This document shows positions 17,415 through 27,760 of a DNA stretch of 64,000 bases, piece by piece (position 1 is the stretch's first letter; each line of letters begins with the position of its first letter). The notes under the pieces were generated by a model. That model was not told the DNA's origin. It made no database searches and saw only the letters and a list, made by a program, of their open reading frames with translations. The stretch lies in the NCBI GenBank assembly GCA_963724385.1, contig CAVRUJ010000001.1, positions 2,108,001-2,172,000 on the forward strand, in the 5' to 3' direction. The position numbers and the translations under genes are program-made. This stretch comes from DASXQK01 sp963724385 (GTDB lineage Bacteria; Pseudomonadota; Alphaproteobacteria; Dongiales; Dongiaceae).

Positions 17415-18128
17415 ATGGAGTGGCGCGACGAAGGCTATGTCTTGGCCGCGCGCCGGCATGGCGAGGGCGGCCTCGTGCTCTCCCTGCTGACGCGCGAGCA
17501 CGGCCGGCATGCCGGGCTGGTGAAGGGCGGCGGCGGACGGCGCGCGGCGGGGACCTACGAGCCGGGCAATCGCATCGGCGCCCATTGGCGGGCACGGCTC
17601 GCCGAGCATCTGGGCAACTACACTTGTGAGCTTCTGGCCCAGACGGCGGCGGAGTTCCTGGATGAGCCGATGCGGCTCGCGATCCTGACCTCGGCGACGG
17701 CCGTGGCCGAAGCGGCGCTGCCGGAGCGCGAACCCCATCCGCGCGCCTTCGAAGGTTTCGCCGGCCTGATCGTGAGCCTGCGCGGGTCGGCGGAGACTCT
17801 AGCCTGGGCGGAACGCTACGTGCTGTGGGAGCTGGATCTTCTGTCGGAGATCGGCTTCGGCCTCGATCTGGCGCGCTGCGCCGTCAGCGGCGAGACGGCC
17901 GATCTCGCCTTCGTCTCGCCCAACAGCGGTCGCGCCGTTTCGCGCGGCGCCGCCGGGCCCTATAAGGAACGGCTGCTGCCGCTGCCCGCCTTCTTGCGCG
18001 GCGGGGTCGCCGATTTGTCGGCGATCCGCCACGGCTTGGCCCTGACCGGTTCCTTCCTCGAGCGCCACGCCTTTGAACGCATGCCGGCCGCGCGGCTACG
18101 CCTGCTGGCGAGGCTGGAGCGGGCCTGA
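17415..18128 (+). CDS. recO: DNA repair protein RecO
   Basis: RecO works with RecR to load RecA on SSB-coated single-stranded DNA in gap repair. The 237-residue protein starts MEWRDEGYVLAARRHGEGG, the OB-fold start typical of RecO, followed by LLTREHGRHAGLVKGG. The C-terminal helical domain has no CxxC zinc pairs, as in many proteobacterial RecO proteins. It follows era after only 2 nt and probably ends the lepB-rnc-era-recO operon. Confidence 0.92.
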   Translation: MEWRDEGYVLAARRHGEGGLVLSLLTREHGRHAGLVKGGGGRRAAGTYEPGNRIGAHWRARLAEHLGNYTCELLAQTAAEFLDEPMRLAILTSATAVAEAALPEREPHPRAFEGFAGLIVSLRGSAETLAWAERYVLWELDLLSEIGFGLDLARCAVSGETADLAFVSPNSGRAVSRGAAGPYKERLLPLPAFLRGGVADLSAIRHGLALTGSFLERHAFERMPAARLRLLARLERA

Positions 18129-18175
18129 TATAGCTTCGGGAGCGAACCGCAAGCCCGATTGCCCCATCGATTCTC

Positions 18176-19429
18176 ATGTCCCAAGCATCGCCGCCTCGCC
18201 ATTTCGCCGTCATAGGCGCCGGAGTCGTCGGCGTCTGCACGGCCCTCTATCTCCAGCGCGACGGGCATCGGGTAAGCCTGATCGATTACCGCGGCCCTGG
18301 GGAGGGGACGTCCTTCGGCAATGCCGCGGTCATCGCCGGCGCGTCCTGCGAGCCCGTGGCCATGCCGGGCATTCTGGGTCGCGTGCCGGGAATGCTGATG
18401 GACCCCCTGGGTCCGCTTTCCATCCGCTGGCGCTATCTGCCCAGGCTCGCCCCTTGGCTCCTGGCCTTCGTCGCCGCCAGCCGGCCCGACCGGGTGGAAC
18501 GGATCTCCATGGCGCTACGCGAGCTCTCCTCGCGCTGCGTGGACTCCTTCAAGCCGCTGACGGAAGCGGCGGGCGTCAGCGACATGATCCGCCATACGGG
18601 CTGGCTGAGCGTCTACAAGACCGAGGCCTCCTTCGCCCATGCACGCGGCGAGATGGCACTGCAACACCGGCGCGGCGTCAAATTCGAGGTGCTGGGGGGA
18701 GAGGAGATCCGGCAGATCGAGCCGAGCCTGGCCCCGGTTTTCGCCAAGGCCGTGTTCTTTCCCGAGAATTCGATGACGGTGAACAACTTCCGCCTGGTCC
18801 AACGCCTGGCCGAGGATTTCACTGCCCGCGGCGGCCGGCTCATTAGCGAGACGGTGACCGACATCGAGCTCGGGGCCAACGGACCCTCCGCCGTGCTGAC
18901 CGACAAGGCACGCCATGGGGTCGATGCCGTCGTCCTGGCCGCCGGTGCCTGGTCGCGCCGGCTGGCTCGAAGGCTCGGCCACAAGGTTCTGCTGGAGACC
19001 GAGCGCGGCTACCACGTCACCTTGCCCGATCCCGGCGTGAGCTTGCGCCTGCCCATCCATCTGGGCGACCACGGCTTCGTCATGACGCCGCTGGAAAACG
19101 GACTTCGCTTCGCCGGCACGGTGGAGCTGGGCGGGCTCGAAGCGCCGCCCAATTGGGCGCGGGCGCGGGTGCTGCTGGAGCATGGGCGCAAGCTGCTCCC
19201 GGGCCTGAAGGAAACGGATAAGACCGAGTGGATGGGCTTTCGCCCCTCGGTGCCGGACTCGGTGCCGGTGATCTCCGCCTCGCCCAAACTCGCCAATGCC
19301 TATTTCGCATTCGGCCACGGGCATCTGGGCTTGAGCTTCGGGGCCATCACCGGGCGGCTCATCGCCGACCTCGCCGCCGGGCGCGATCCTGGGCTGGACA
19401 TGACGCCCTATCGGGTCGACCGCTGGTAG
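18176..19429 (+). CDS. FAD-dependent D-amino-acid dehydrogenase-like oxidoreductase
   Basis: This 417-residue DAO-family flavoenzyme has an N-terminal FAD-binding Rossmann motif VIGAGVVGVCTALYL (GxGxxG at 14-19) and the ribose-binding LIDY/GEGTSFGNAA region. It ends with a second FAD contact, FGHGHLGLSFGAITG, close to that of DadA-type D-amino-acid dehydrogenases. It probably oxidises the amine of a D-amino acid or other small amine; the exact substrate is not readable. It stands alone between recO and parC. The aminotransferase and alanine dehydrogenase genes lie further downstream, but a link is only a guess. Confidence 0.85.
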   Translation: MSQASPPRHFAVIGAGVVGVCTALYLQRDGHRVSLIDYRGPGEGTSFGNAAVIAGASCEPVAMPGILGRVPGMLMDPLGPLSIRWRYLPRLAPWLLAFVAASRPDRVERISMALRELSSRCVDSFKPLTEAAGVSDMIRHTGWLSVYKTEASFAHARGEMALQHRRGVKFEVLGGEEIRQIEPSLAPVFAKAVFFPENSMTVNNFRLVQRLAEDFTARGGRLISETVTDIELGANGPSAVLTDKARHGVDAVVLAAGAWSRRLARRLGHKVLLETERGYHVTLPDPGVSLRLPIHLGDHGFVMTPLENGLRFAGTVELGGLEAPPNWARARVLLEHGRKLLPGLKETDKTEWMGFRPSVPDSVPVISASPKLANAYFAFGHGHLGLSFGAITGRLIADLAAGRDPGLDMTPYRVDRW

Positions 19430-19436
19430 CTACAGC

Positions 19437-19464
19437 TTGACGCGGTCTGGTAAAGGCCTACCAT
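19437..19464 (+). promoter_or_regulatory. Possible parC promoter
   Basis: TTGACG at 19437-19442 and TACCAT at 19459-19464 are 16 nt apart, about 26 nt upstream of the parC start. The -10 box is a weak match (4 of 6), so this is tentative. Confidence 0.35.
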
Positions 19465-19490
19465 ATCTAGCGGATATTTGAGGATTATTG

Positions 19491-21728
19491 ATGGCCAAGA
19501 CGACCACGTCTCCGCCTCCGGGGGAGGAGATCAGGCCCACGGCATTGGCCGAGGCCCTCAGCGAACGCTACCTCTCCTATGCCCTCTCCACCATCATGTC
19601 GCGCTCGCTCCCCGACGTCAGGGACGGCCTGAAGCCGGTTCACAGGCGCCTCCTCTATGCCATGCGCCAGCTGCGTCTCGATCCCGGCTCGGGCTACAAG
19701 CGTTCGGCCCGGGTGGTGGGCGACGTGATCGGCAAATTCCACCCTCATGGCGACCAGGCGATCTATGACGCCCTGGTGCGCCTTGCCCAGGATTTCGCCG
19801 CGCGCTACCCGCTCATCGATGGGCAAGGCAATTTCGGCAACATCGACGGCGATAACGCCGCCGCCATGCGCTACACCGAGGCGCGCCTGACCGATGCCGC
19901 GGCCGCCCTGCTGGAAGGGATCGACGAGGACACCGTCGATTTCCGTCCGACCTATGACGGCGAGGATAGGGAACCTGTGGTCCTCCCGGGCGGCCTGCCG
20001 AACCTGCTCGCCAACGGCAGCCAGGGCATCGCGGTCGGCATGGCGACCAGCATCCCGCCCCACAACCTGGCCGAAGTCATCGACGCGCTTCTCCATCTGA
20101 TCAAGTTTCCCAAGGCGACGGTCGCCAAGCTGGTCGACCTGATGCCGGGCCCGGACTTCCCCACCGGCGGGACATTGGTGGAGAGCCGGGAGAGCCTGGT
20201 CGAATCCTACCGCACCGGTCGAGGGTCGTTGCGGCTTCGGGCCAAATGGCGGGTCGAGAAGTTGAAGGGCGGGGTCTGGCAGATCGTCGTCGACGAGATC
20301 CCATACCAGGTTCAGAAGTCCCGGCTGATCGAGCGCATCGCGCAGCTGCTGCAGGAGCGCAAGCTCGCCTTGCTCGCCGACGTGCGCGACGAATCGGCGG
20401 CCGATCTGCGCATCGTGCTGGAGCCGCGCAGCCGGAGCGTCGACCCCGCCATGCTGATGGAAGCACTCTTCCGGCAGACTGATCTGGAGAACCGCTTTCC
20501 CCTCAACATGAACGTATTGGACGCCAGGCAGACGCCCAGGGTCATGTCGCTGCCCGAGCTGCTCCAGGCTTACCTCGGCCACCGGCGCGAAGTGCTCCAG
20601 CGGCGGAGCAGGTTCCGTCTCGACAACATCGAGCGGCGTCTGGAAGTGCTGGCGGGCTACCTCATCGCCTACCTCAATCTGGACGAGCTGATCCGGATCC
20701 TGCGCAAGGAGGATGAGCCGAAGCCCGCGATGATGAAGCGCTTCAAGCTCAGCGACGCCCAGGCCGAGGCGATCCTCAACATGCGGCTGCGCGCGCTGCG
20801 CCGGCTCGAGGAGGTGGAGATCAGAAGCGAGCATGAATCGCTCGGCGTGGAGAAGAAGACCCTGGGTCAGCTGCTGAAATCCGAGGACAAGCAGTGGCAG
20901 CAGATCGCCGCGGAATTGGCCGAGGTCAAGAAGCGCTTCGGGCCCGCGACTGCGCTCGGCCGGCGGCGGACGCTCTCGGGCGAGCCGCCGGCGGATGTCG
21001 AAGTGCCCATGGACGCCATGATCGAGCGCGAGGCAGTGACGGTCATCTGCTCCGACAAGGGCTGGATCCGGGCCCAGCGCGGGCAGGTGGCCGAGCCGAA
21101 CGAGCTCAAATACAAGGAAGGCGACCGGGGCCGTTTCCTTCTACCGGCCGAGACCACCGACAAGCTGCTCGTCTTCGGCACCAACGGCCGGTTCTACACC
21201 CTTGGCATCGACAAGCTTCCCGGCGGGCGCGGCCATGGCGAGCCGGTCCGCCTGATGATCGACCTCGAGAACGACCAGGACCTGGTGACCCTTCTGGTCC
21301 ACAAGCCCGGGCGCAAGCTCATCGTCGCCTCGGCCGACGGGCGCGGGTTCGTGGTGCCCGAGGAAGCGGTGGTGGCCCAGACCCGGGCCGGCAAGCAGGT
21401 GCTGAACCTGGCCGAGGGCGTGGAGGCGGCGGCCTGTGCGCCGGCCGAAGGCGACACGGTCGCCGTCATCGGCGAGAACCGGAAGCTGCTGCTGTTCTCG
21501 CTCGCCGAACTGCCGGAGATGACTCGCGGGCGCGGCGTGATCCTTCAGCGCTACAAGGACGGCGGCCTCTCGGACGTCAAATCCTTCGACTACAAGGACG
21601 GTCTCACCTGGCGCCAGGGCGACCAGCGCCAGCGCACCGAGACCGATCTCAAGGACTGGCGTGGCAACCGCGGCCAGGCCGGCCGCCTGCCGCCCCAGGG
21701 ATTTACGCGAAGCAACAAGTTCGCGTAA
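19491..21728 (+). CDS. parC: DNA topoisomerase IV subunit A ParC
   Basis: ParC is the DNA-breaking subunit of topoisomerase IV, which unlinks daughter chromosomes. The 745-residue protein has the winged-helix region DVRDGLKPVHRRLLYAM, the active-site tyrosine in AAAMRYTEARL (Tyr128), and a short C-terminal beta-propeller region with motifs such as GKQVLNLAEG. The quinolone pocket reads HPHGDQAIYD, so Gln stands where E. coli ParC has Ser80 and Asp where it has Glu84. This looks like the normal alphaproteobacterial form. ATG 19491 is chosen over the adjacent TTG at 19488. ParC rather than GyrA is inferred from length and the short tail. Confidence 0.93.
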   Translation: MAKTTTSPPPGEEIRPTALAEALSERYLSYALSTIMSRSLPDVRDGLKPVHRRLLYAMRQLRLDPGSGYKRSARVVGDVIGKFHPHGDQAIYDALVRLAQDFAARYPLIDGQGNFGNIDGDNAAAMRYTEARLTDAAAALLEGIDEDTVDFRPTYDGEDREPVVLPGGLPNLLANGSQGIAVGMATSIPPHNLAEVIDALLHLIKFPKATVAKLVDLMPGPDFPTGGTLVESRESLVESYRTGRGSLRLRAKWRVEKLKGGVWQIVVDEIPYQVQKSRLIERIAQLLQERKLALLADVRDESAADLRIVLEPRSRSVDPAMLMEALFRQTDLENRFPLNMNVLDARQTPRVMSLPELLQAYLGHRREVLQRRSRFRLDNIERRLEVLAGYLIAYLNLDELIRILRKEDEPKPAMMKRFKLSDAQAEAILNMRLRALRRLEEVEIRSEHESLGVEKKTLGQLLKSEDKQWQQIAAELAEVKKRFGPATALGRRRTLSGEPPADVEVPMDAMIEREAVTVICSDKGWIRAQRGQVAEPNELKYKEGDRGRFLLPAETTDKLLVFGTNGRFYTLGIDKLPGGRGHGEPVRLMIDLENDQDLVTLLVHKPGRKLIVASADGRGFVVPEEAVVAQTRAGKQVLNLAEGVEAAACAPAEGDTVAVIGENRKLLLFSLAELPEMTRGRGVILQRYKDGGLSDVKSFDYKDGLTWRQGDQRQRTETDLKDWRGNRGQAGRLPPQGFTRSNKFA

Positions 21729-21817
21729 CCCTCACCCGCCTCGCTACGCTCGGCACCCTTTCCCGCATTGCGGGAGAGGGAGGGGACCCATCACCTCAGC
21801 GATGGGGAGGGTGAGGG
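21729..21817. repeat. Nested intergenic palindrome, likely bidirectional terminator
   Basis: CCCTCACCC at 21729-21737 is matched by GGGTGAGGG at 21809-21817. Inside is a second hairpin, TCCCGCATTGCGGGA (21761-21775), flanked by CCCTT and GAGGG. It fills the gap between the convergent parC and aminotransferase genes. Elements of the CCCTCACCC type are common dispersed palindromes in alphaproteobacteria. Confidence 0.7.
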
Positions 21818-21825
21818 TAGCTGCG

Positions 21826-23208
21826 CTATACGAATCGCTTCCTCACATCCGCCAGCGTGAGATCGAGGGCGTTTCGGGTGAGCGCGGCGAACTCGTCGAT
21901 TTCGGCCCTGGTCCAGGTCAGCGGCGGGGAGATGAGCATGGTGTCGCGGGTTGCCCGCATCACCAGGCCGTTGGCGAAGCAGTGGTCGCGGCAGATGGTG
22001 CCGACCGCGCCCACGGGCTCGAAGGTCTTGCGCTTCTTCTTGTCCTTGACCAGCTCGATGGCGCCCATGAAGCCCTCCAGGCGGATCTCGCCGACGAGGG
22101 GATGATCGAGCAATTCCTCAAGGCGCTTTTTCAGATAGGGCCCGGTCTCGTCATGCACGCGCTCGACGATCTTCTCGTCCTTGAGGATGCGGATGTTCTC
22201 GATGGCGACGGCGCAGGAGACCGGATGGCCGGAATAGGTGTAGCCGTGGTTGAATTCCCCGCTGCCGATGAGGGTGTCGGCGACGCGGTCGCCCACCATG
22301 ACGGCCGAGAGCGGCGCATAGCCCGAGGTGATGCCCTTGGCGAGCGTCATGAAGTCGGCCTCGATGCCGTACATCTCGCTGGCGAACCAGTGGCCGGTGC
22401 GCCCGAAGCCGCAGATCACCTCGTCGGCGATGAGAAGCAGATCGTATTTCCTGCAGATGCGCTGGATCTCGGGCCAATAGGTCGTGGGCGGCACGATGAC
22501 GCCGCCCGCACCCTGGATCGGCTCGCCGATGAAAGCGGCGGCGTTCTCGGGCCCGATCTCGTTGATCTTCTCCTCGAGCGCCCGGGCGGCCAGCAGGCCG
22601 AAATCTTCCGGCGTCATGTCGCCGCCCTGGCCGTACCAATAGGGTTGCATGATGTGGGTGAAGCCCGGCAGCGGCAGATCGGCCAGCTGATGCATGTAGC
22701 TCATGCCGCCCAGGCTCGCCGCCACCATGGTACTGCCGTGATAGGCGTTGACCCGGCTGATGAAGGTCTTCTTGGCCGGTTTGCCGACCAGGTTCCAGTA
22801 TTGGCGCACCATGCGGGCGATGGTGTCGTTGGCGTCCGAGCCCGTGCAGCCATAGAAGACATGCTTCAGCTGCTTGGGCGCGATCCCGGCCAGGATGCGC
22901 GACAGCTCGGTCGCCGGCGGGGTCGAGGTCTTGAAGAAGGTGTTGTAGTAGGGAAGCTCGAGCATCTGGTCGTGGGCGACCTTGGCCAGTTCCTTGCGGC
23001 CATAGCCGACATTGACGCACCAGAGGCCGGCGAAGGCATCCAATAGCCGGCGCCCTTCGGAATCGATGAGGTGCGAGCCCTCGGCCCGAGCGATGACCCG
23101 TGTCCCCTGCCTGTTGAGCTGGCCTTGATCGGTGAAAGGATGCAGGTGATGGGCGGCGTCGGCGGCTTGCCAGTCGGCGGTGGAATTGCGCTTCGGAAGG
23201 ACGGTCAT
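21826..23208 (-). CDS. Class III aminotransferase, putrescine/omega-amine type
   Basis: This 460-residue PLP enzyme transfers an amino group from an omega-amine, such as putrescine, or an omega-amino acid to pyruvate. It keeps the class III features: GLWCVNVGYG near 61-70, the cofactor-stacking YHG (156-158), Asp262 in IADEV, and the Schiff-base lysine Lys291 in TLAKGITSGY. The overall layout is closest to the SpuC putrescine-pyruvate transaminases. It is downstream of the PuuA-like glutamine synthetase gene on the same strand, separated by two hairpins. Polyamine use is inferred from this neighbourhood. Confidence 0.88.
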   Translation of the reverse strand: MTVLPKRNSTADWQAADAAHHLHPFTDQGQLNRQGTRVIARAEGSHLIDSEGRRLLDAFAGLWCVNVGYGRKELAKVAHDQMLELPYYNTFFKTSTPPATELSRILAGIAPKQLKHVFYGCTGSDANDTIARMVRQYWNLVGKPAKKTFISRVNAYHGSTMVAASLGGMSYMHQLADLPLPGFTHIMQPYWYGQGGDMTPEDFGLLAARALEEKINEIGPENAAAFIGEPIQGAGGVIVPPTTYWPEIQRICRKYDLLLIADEVICGFGRTGHWFASEMYGIEADFMTLAKGITSGYAPLSAVMVGDRVADTLIGSGEFNHGYTYSGHPVSCAVAIENIRILKDEKIVERVHDETGPYLKKRLEELLDHPLVGEIRLEGFMGAIELVKDKKKRKTFEPVGAVGTICRDHCFANGLVMRATRDTMLISPPLTWTRAEIDEFAALTRNALDLTLADVRKRFV

Positions 23209-23428
23209 GTGCTAATACCCCTGGATGAAAAAATGCCGAAACCTCAGAGACTTGAATTGCAGTCCCGGGTCTGGAGGTCAGGGGTTGAAGCCGATCCTGG
23301 CGCAGAGAATAAGCAGCTCGCGCTGACGCGTGAGCGTCGGGTGGCAGGCCGTCCTGTCGGTGATCTGGGCCATGTCACAGGCACTATAGCACGGACCGAA
23401 GAACCGGGCGATTGACCGGTCGGCGTCT

Positions 23429-23478
23429 AGAGCCTGATCGTCTCAAGCCTGCTCGGCTTGAGACGTGAATCAGGCTCT
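23429..23478. repeat. Two-stage inverted repeat 1
   Basis: The outer stem AGAGCCTGAT (23429-23438) pairs with ATCAGGCTCT (23469-23478). The inner stem CGTCTCAAGCC (23439-23449) pairs with GGCTTGAGACG (23455-23465), leaving a 5-nt loop and a 3-nt bulge. It lies just downstream of the glutamine synthetase gene on the minus strand and could terminate or stabilise its transcript. Confidence 0.8.
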
Positions 23479-23491
23479 AATCTGTTGAAGT

Positions 23492-23541
23492 AGAGCAAGA
23501 TTCACGGGTCAGCTTGATTCAAGCTGACCCGATCTTGCTCT
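23492..23541. repeat. Two-stage inverted repeat 2
   Basis: The outer stem AGAGCAAGAT (23492-23501) pairs with ATCTTGCTCT (23532-23541). The inner stem GGGTCAGCTT (23506-23515) pairs with AAGCTGACCC (23521-23530). It has the same 50-nt size and two-stage plan as the neighbour 14 nt away but different stem sequences, and it ends 6 nt from the glutamine synthetase stop. Confidence 0.8.
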
Positions 23542-23547
23542 AGCGCC

Positions 23548-24900
23548 TCACACGTTCAGCAGCAGGTGCTCGCGCTCCCAGGAGCTGATGACGCCCTGAT
23601 AGGCCTCCAGCTCCGATTGCTTCACCAGCATGAGCGCGCGCATGAAGCGCTCGCCCAGGATCGGGCGCATCTTCTTGCAATTGCCGAAGCGGTGCAGCGC
23701 GTCGTAGAGCGTGCGCGGCAGGGTATGGGGCATGCGATAGGCGCTGCCCTCCACCTGCTTGGTGGGTTTCATGCGCTCGACCATGCCGACATAGCCGCAG
23801 GCGAGCGATGCGGCGATGGCGAGATAGGGATTGGCGTCCGCTCCGGCGAGCCGGTTCTCGATGCGCCTGGCAGGTCCGTCGGAGACGGGCACGCGCAAGC
23901 CGACCGACCGGTTGTCCACGCCCCATTGGACATTGATCGGGGCGTCGGAGAAGGGCCTGAGGCGCCGGAAGGAATTCACGTTGGGGGCAAGCAGCGGCAT
24001 GACCTGAGGCAGGAAGCGCTGCAGCCCCGCGACATGGGAGCGGAACATGGCGGTGTCGCGGCCGAGCTTGTCGGCGAACAGGTTGCGCCCGGTCTCCGTC
24101 TCGAGCACGGACTGGTGGATATGCATGGAGCTGCCCGGCTGATTGGCCAGGGGTTTCGCCATGAAGGTGGCGTAGATGTTGTGGCGCATCGCCGCCTGGC
24201 GCACGGTGCGCTTGAACAGGAAGGCCTGGTCGGCGAGGGTCAGGCCGTCGGCGTGATTGAAGTTGATCTCCATCTGCGCCACGCCCGCCTCATGGGTCAG
24301 CGTGTCGATATCGATCTCCTGGGCCTCGCAGAAGTCATAGACGTCCTCGAAGATCGGATCGAACTCGTTGGTGGCGTCGATGCCGTAGGACTGGCGCCCC
24401 GTCTCGGTGCGGCCCGACCTTCCGACGGGCGGAAGCAAGGGCAGGTCGGGATCGGTATTGATCTGGACCAGGAAGAATTCCAGCTCCGGTGCCACGATCG
24501 GCTTCCAGCCACGCTCCTCGTAAAGCGCCAGGACCCGGCGCAGCACGTGCCGGGCGGAGACCTCTACGGGCTTGCCGTCGCTGTCGAAGGCGTCGCAGAT
24601 GACCTGGGCCGTGGGCGCTTGGTACCAGGGGACGATGCGGATGGTATCGACGTCCGGGCGAAGATAGATGTCCGGATCCTGGTCGCTGGCGATGTCCTCA
24701 TAGTCGGCATTCTCGGAATACTCGCCGGTCACCGATTGGATGAAGATGCTTTCCGGCAGCCGCAGGCTTTCGTCGCGCACGCTCTTGATGAACTTGGCCG
24801 CCGGCAGGATCTTGCCGCGCGCGATGCCGTTGATGTCGGGAACAAGGCATTCGACTTCGTCGATTTTGCGCTCGTTCAACCAGTCTTCGAGTTCGGCCAT
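23548..24900 (-). CDS. PuuA-like gamma-glutamylpolyamine synthetase (GlnA family)
   Basis: This 450-residue glutamine-synthetase-family ligase resembles gamma-glutamylputrescine synthetases rather than housekeeping GlnA. It has DINGIARGKILP (22-33), the metal-binding PELEFFL (138-144), GSSMHIHQS (256-264) and RRIENRLAGADANPY. The start at 24900 (MAELEDWLNERKIDEVECL) is the conserved one; the frame is open 48 codons further up. It sits between two class III aminotransferases and alanine dehydrogenase, with a PuuR-like regulator nearby, which supports an amine-degradation role. The substrate could also be ethanolamine or another amine. Confidence 0.88.
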   Translation of the reverse strand: MAELEDWLNERKIDEVECLVPDINGIARGKILPAAKFIKSVRDESLRLPESIFIQSVTGEYSENADYEDIASDQDPDIYLRPDVDTIRIVPWYQAPTAQVICDAFDSDGKPVEVSARHVLRRVLALYEERGWKPIVAPELEFFLVQINTDPDLPLLPPVGRSGRTETGRQSYGIDATNEFDPIFEDVYDFCEAQEIDIDTLTHEAGVAQMEINFNHADGLTLADQAFLFKRTVRQAAMRHNIYATFMAKPLANQPGSSMHIHQSVLETETGRNLFADKLGRDTAMFRSHVAGLQRFLPQVMPLLAPNVNSFRRLRPFSDAPINVQWGVDNRSVGLRVPVSDGPARRIENRLAGADANPYLAIAASLACGYVGMVERMKPTKQVEGSAYRMPHTLPRTLYDALHRFGNCKKMRPILGERFMRALMLVKQSELEAYQGVISSWEREHLLLNV

Positions 24901-25063
24901 GACACTGCCTTGGGCTTGCAAGCTTGAAGACGCGCGGGATACCCGGCTTAGGGGCCGGGCGCGACAATGATAGGAAACAACCCGTTGGATCGGGGAAGCT
25001 AGCCCGGCCGGCGAAGGATTGGCAAGGCGACGCGCCGCCGTCAAAAAATATTCCGTAAAATCA

Positions 25064-25076
25064 GGCGATTATCGCC
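25064..25076. promoter_or_regulatory. Short palindrome in the ald-glutamine synthetase gap
   Basis: GGCGATTATCGCC is a perfect 6+1+6 palindrome in the 237-nt gap between ald and the glutamine synthetase gene, about 160 nt upstream of the latter. It could be a protein-binding site or a weak ald terminator; nothing decides between them. Confidence 0.3.
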
Positions 25077-25137
25077 GTAACCGATAGCGTCCCAACAGAT
25101 CCATCGGCCGCATGGCTCGAACCACGACCGGGGATTC

Positions 25138-26253
25138 TCAGGCGAGGATCATCTCCACGTGAGTGTATTTGAGCTTCAGGGAATCGGCCACGGCCTTGTG
25201 GACGATAAGCCCGTCATGAACGTTGAGGCCGTTGCGCAAATGTTTGTCGTCCTGGCAGGCTTTGCGCCAGCCCTTGTTGGCGAGCGCCAGCGCGAAGGGA
25301 AGCGTAGCGTTGTTGAGCGCGAAGGTCGAGGTCCGCGCCACGCCGCCCGGCATGTTGGCGACGCAATAGTGGATGACGCCGTCCACCACATAGGTGGGAT
25401 CGGAATGGGTGGTGGCGTGGCTGGTCTCGAAGCAGCCGCCCTGATCGATGGCGATGTCCACCAGCACCGAACCGGGGCGCATGCGCTTGACCATGGCGCG
25501 GCTGACCAGCTTGGGCGCCGAGGCGCCGGGCACCAGCACCGCGCCGATGACGAGGTCGGCCGCCAGCACATGCTGCTCGATGGCATCGACGGTGGAATAG
25601 ACGGTCGTAAGCTTGGCGCCGAAGAGGTCGTCGAGTTCGCGCAGGCGATCCAGAGACCGATCGATCACGGTGACGCTCGCCTCCATGCCGATGGCCATGC
25701 GCGCTGCGTGGGTGCCCGAGACGCCGCCGCCGATGATGACCACCCGGGCCGGCGGCACGCCCGGCACGCCGCCGAGCAGGATGCCTACGCCGCCCTGCGG
25801 CTTCTCGAGGCAATGAGCGCCCACCTGGACCGACATCCGGCCCGCGACCTCGCTCATGGGTGCCAGCAGCGGCAGGCCCCCGCGTTCGCTGGTCACCGTC
25901 TCATAGGCGATGGCCGTGCAGCCCGACTTCATCAGGGCCTGGGTCTGCTCGGGGTCGGGCGCCAGGTGGAGATAGGTGAAGAGCAGTTGGCCCTTGCGCA
26001 GCATCTTGCATTCCTTGGGCTGCGGCTCCTTCACCTTGACGATCATCTCTGCCTTGGCGAAGACCTCGGGCGCATCCTTGGCGATGGCCGCACCGGCGGA
26101 TTTGTAGGCCTTGTCGTCGAAGCCGATGCCCTCGCCGGCGCCCGTCTCGACCAGCACCTTGTGGCCGTGGTGGACCAGTTCGCGCACGCTCGAAGGCACC
26201 AGGCCGACGCGGAATTCCTGGGTCTTGATCTCCTTGGGCACGCCGATGAGCAT
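25138..26253 (-). CDS. ald: Alanine dehydrogenase Ald
   Basis: Alanine dehydrogenase interconverts L-alanine and pyruvate plus ammonia with NAD. The 371-residue protein starts MLIGVPKEIKTQEFRVGL and has the substrate-site Arg15, Lys75 (VKVKEP) and His96 (TYLHLAPD). The NAD-binding VVIIGGGVSGTHAARMA follows, then DIAIDQGGCFETSHATTH. Length and motifs are standard. Next to two pyruvate-using transaminases it would recycle the alanine they form back to pyruvate; that role is inference. Confidence 0.96.
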   Translation of the reverse strand: MLIGVPKEIKTQEFRVGLVPSSVRELVHHGHKVLVETGAGEGIGFDDKAYKSAGAAIAKDAPEVFAKAEMIVKVKEPQPKECKMLRKGQLLFTYLHLAPDPEQTQALMKSGCTAIAYETVTSERGGLPLLAPMSEVAGRMSVQVGAHCLEKPQGGVGILLGGVPGVPPARVVIIGGGVSGTHAARMAIGMEASVTVIDRSLDRLRELDDLFGAKLTTVYSTVDAIEQHVLAADLVIGAVLVPGASAPKLVSRAMVKRMRPGSVLVDIAIDQGGCFETSHATTHSDPTYVVDGVIHYCVANMPGGVARTSTFALNNATLPFALALANKGWRKACQDDKHLRNGLNVHDGLIVHKAVADSLKLKYTHVEMILA

Positions 26254-26346
26254 GATGCTCTCCCCTGCGATGGAAATGCTGCCGGCCCGCCTTGGATGAC
26301 GGGCCGGCCGGATCCTCTTCCTGGCCGCGAGTCCGCGGCCGATCGT

Positions 26347-27684
<1,338 letters not shown>

Positions 27685-27760
27685 GGGGCTGGGGACTCCT
27701 TGGGGGAAGAATGAACGCTACCATGATCAATAAAGTAAGCAAAGCCAGGGCCAGAGCCTT

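Noticed and set aside
23071..23415. A 114-codon plus-strand frame upstream of the first aminotransferase
   Set aside because: Its first half is antisense to the aminotransferase start and the rest is unremarkable spacer; no ribosome-binding site or homology.
23429..23541. The hairpin pair considered as a short CRISPR array
   Set aside because: Only two units, stems of different sequence, no direct repeats with unique spacers, and no cas genes in the window.
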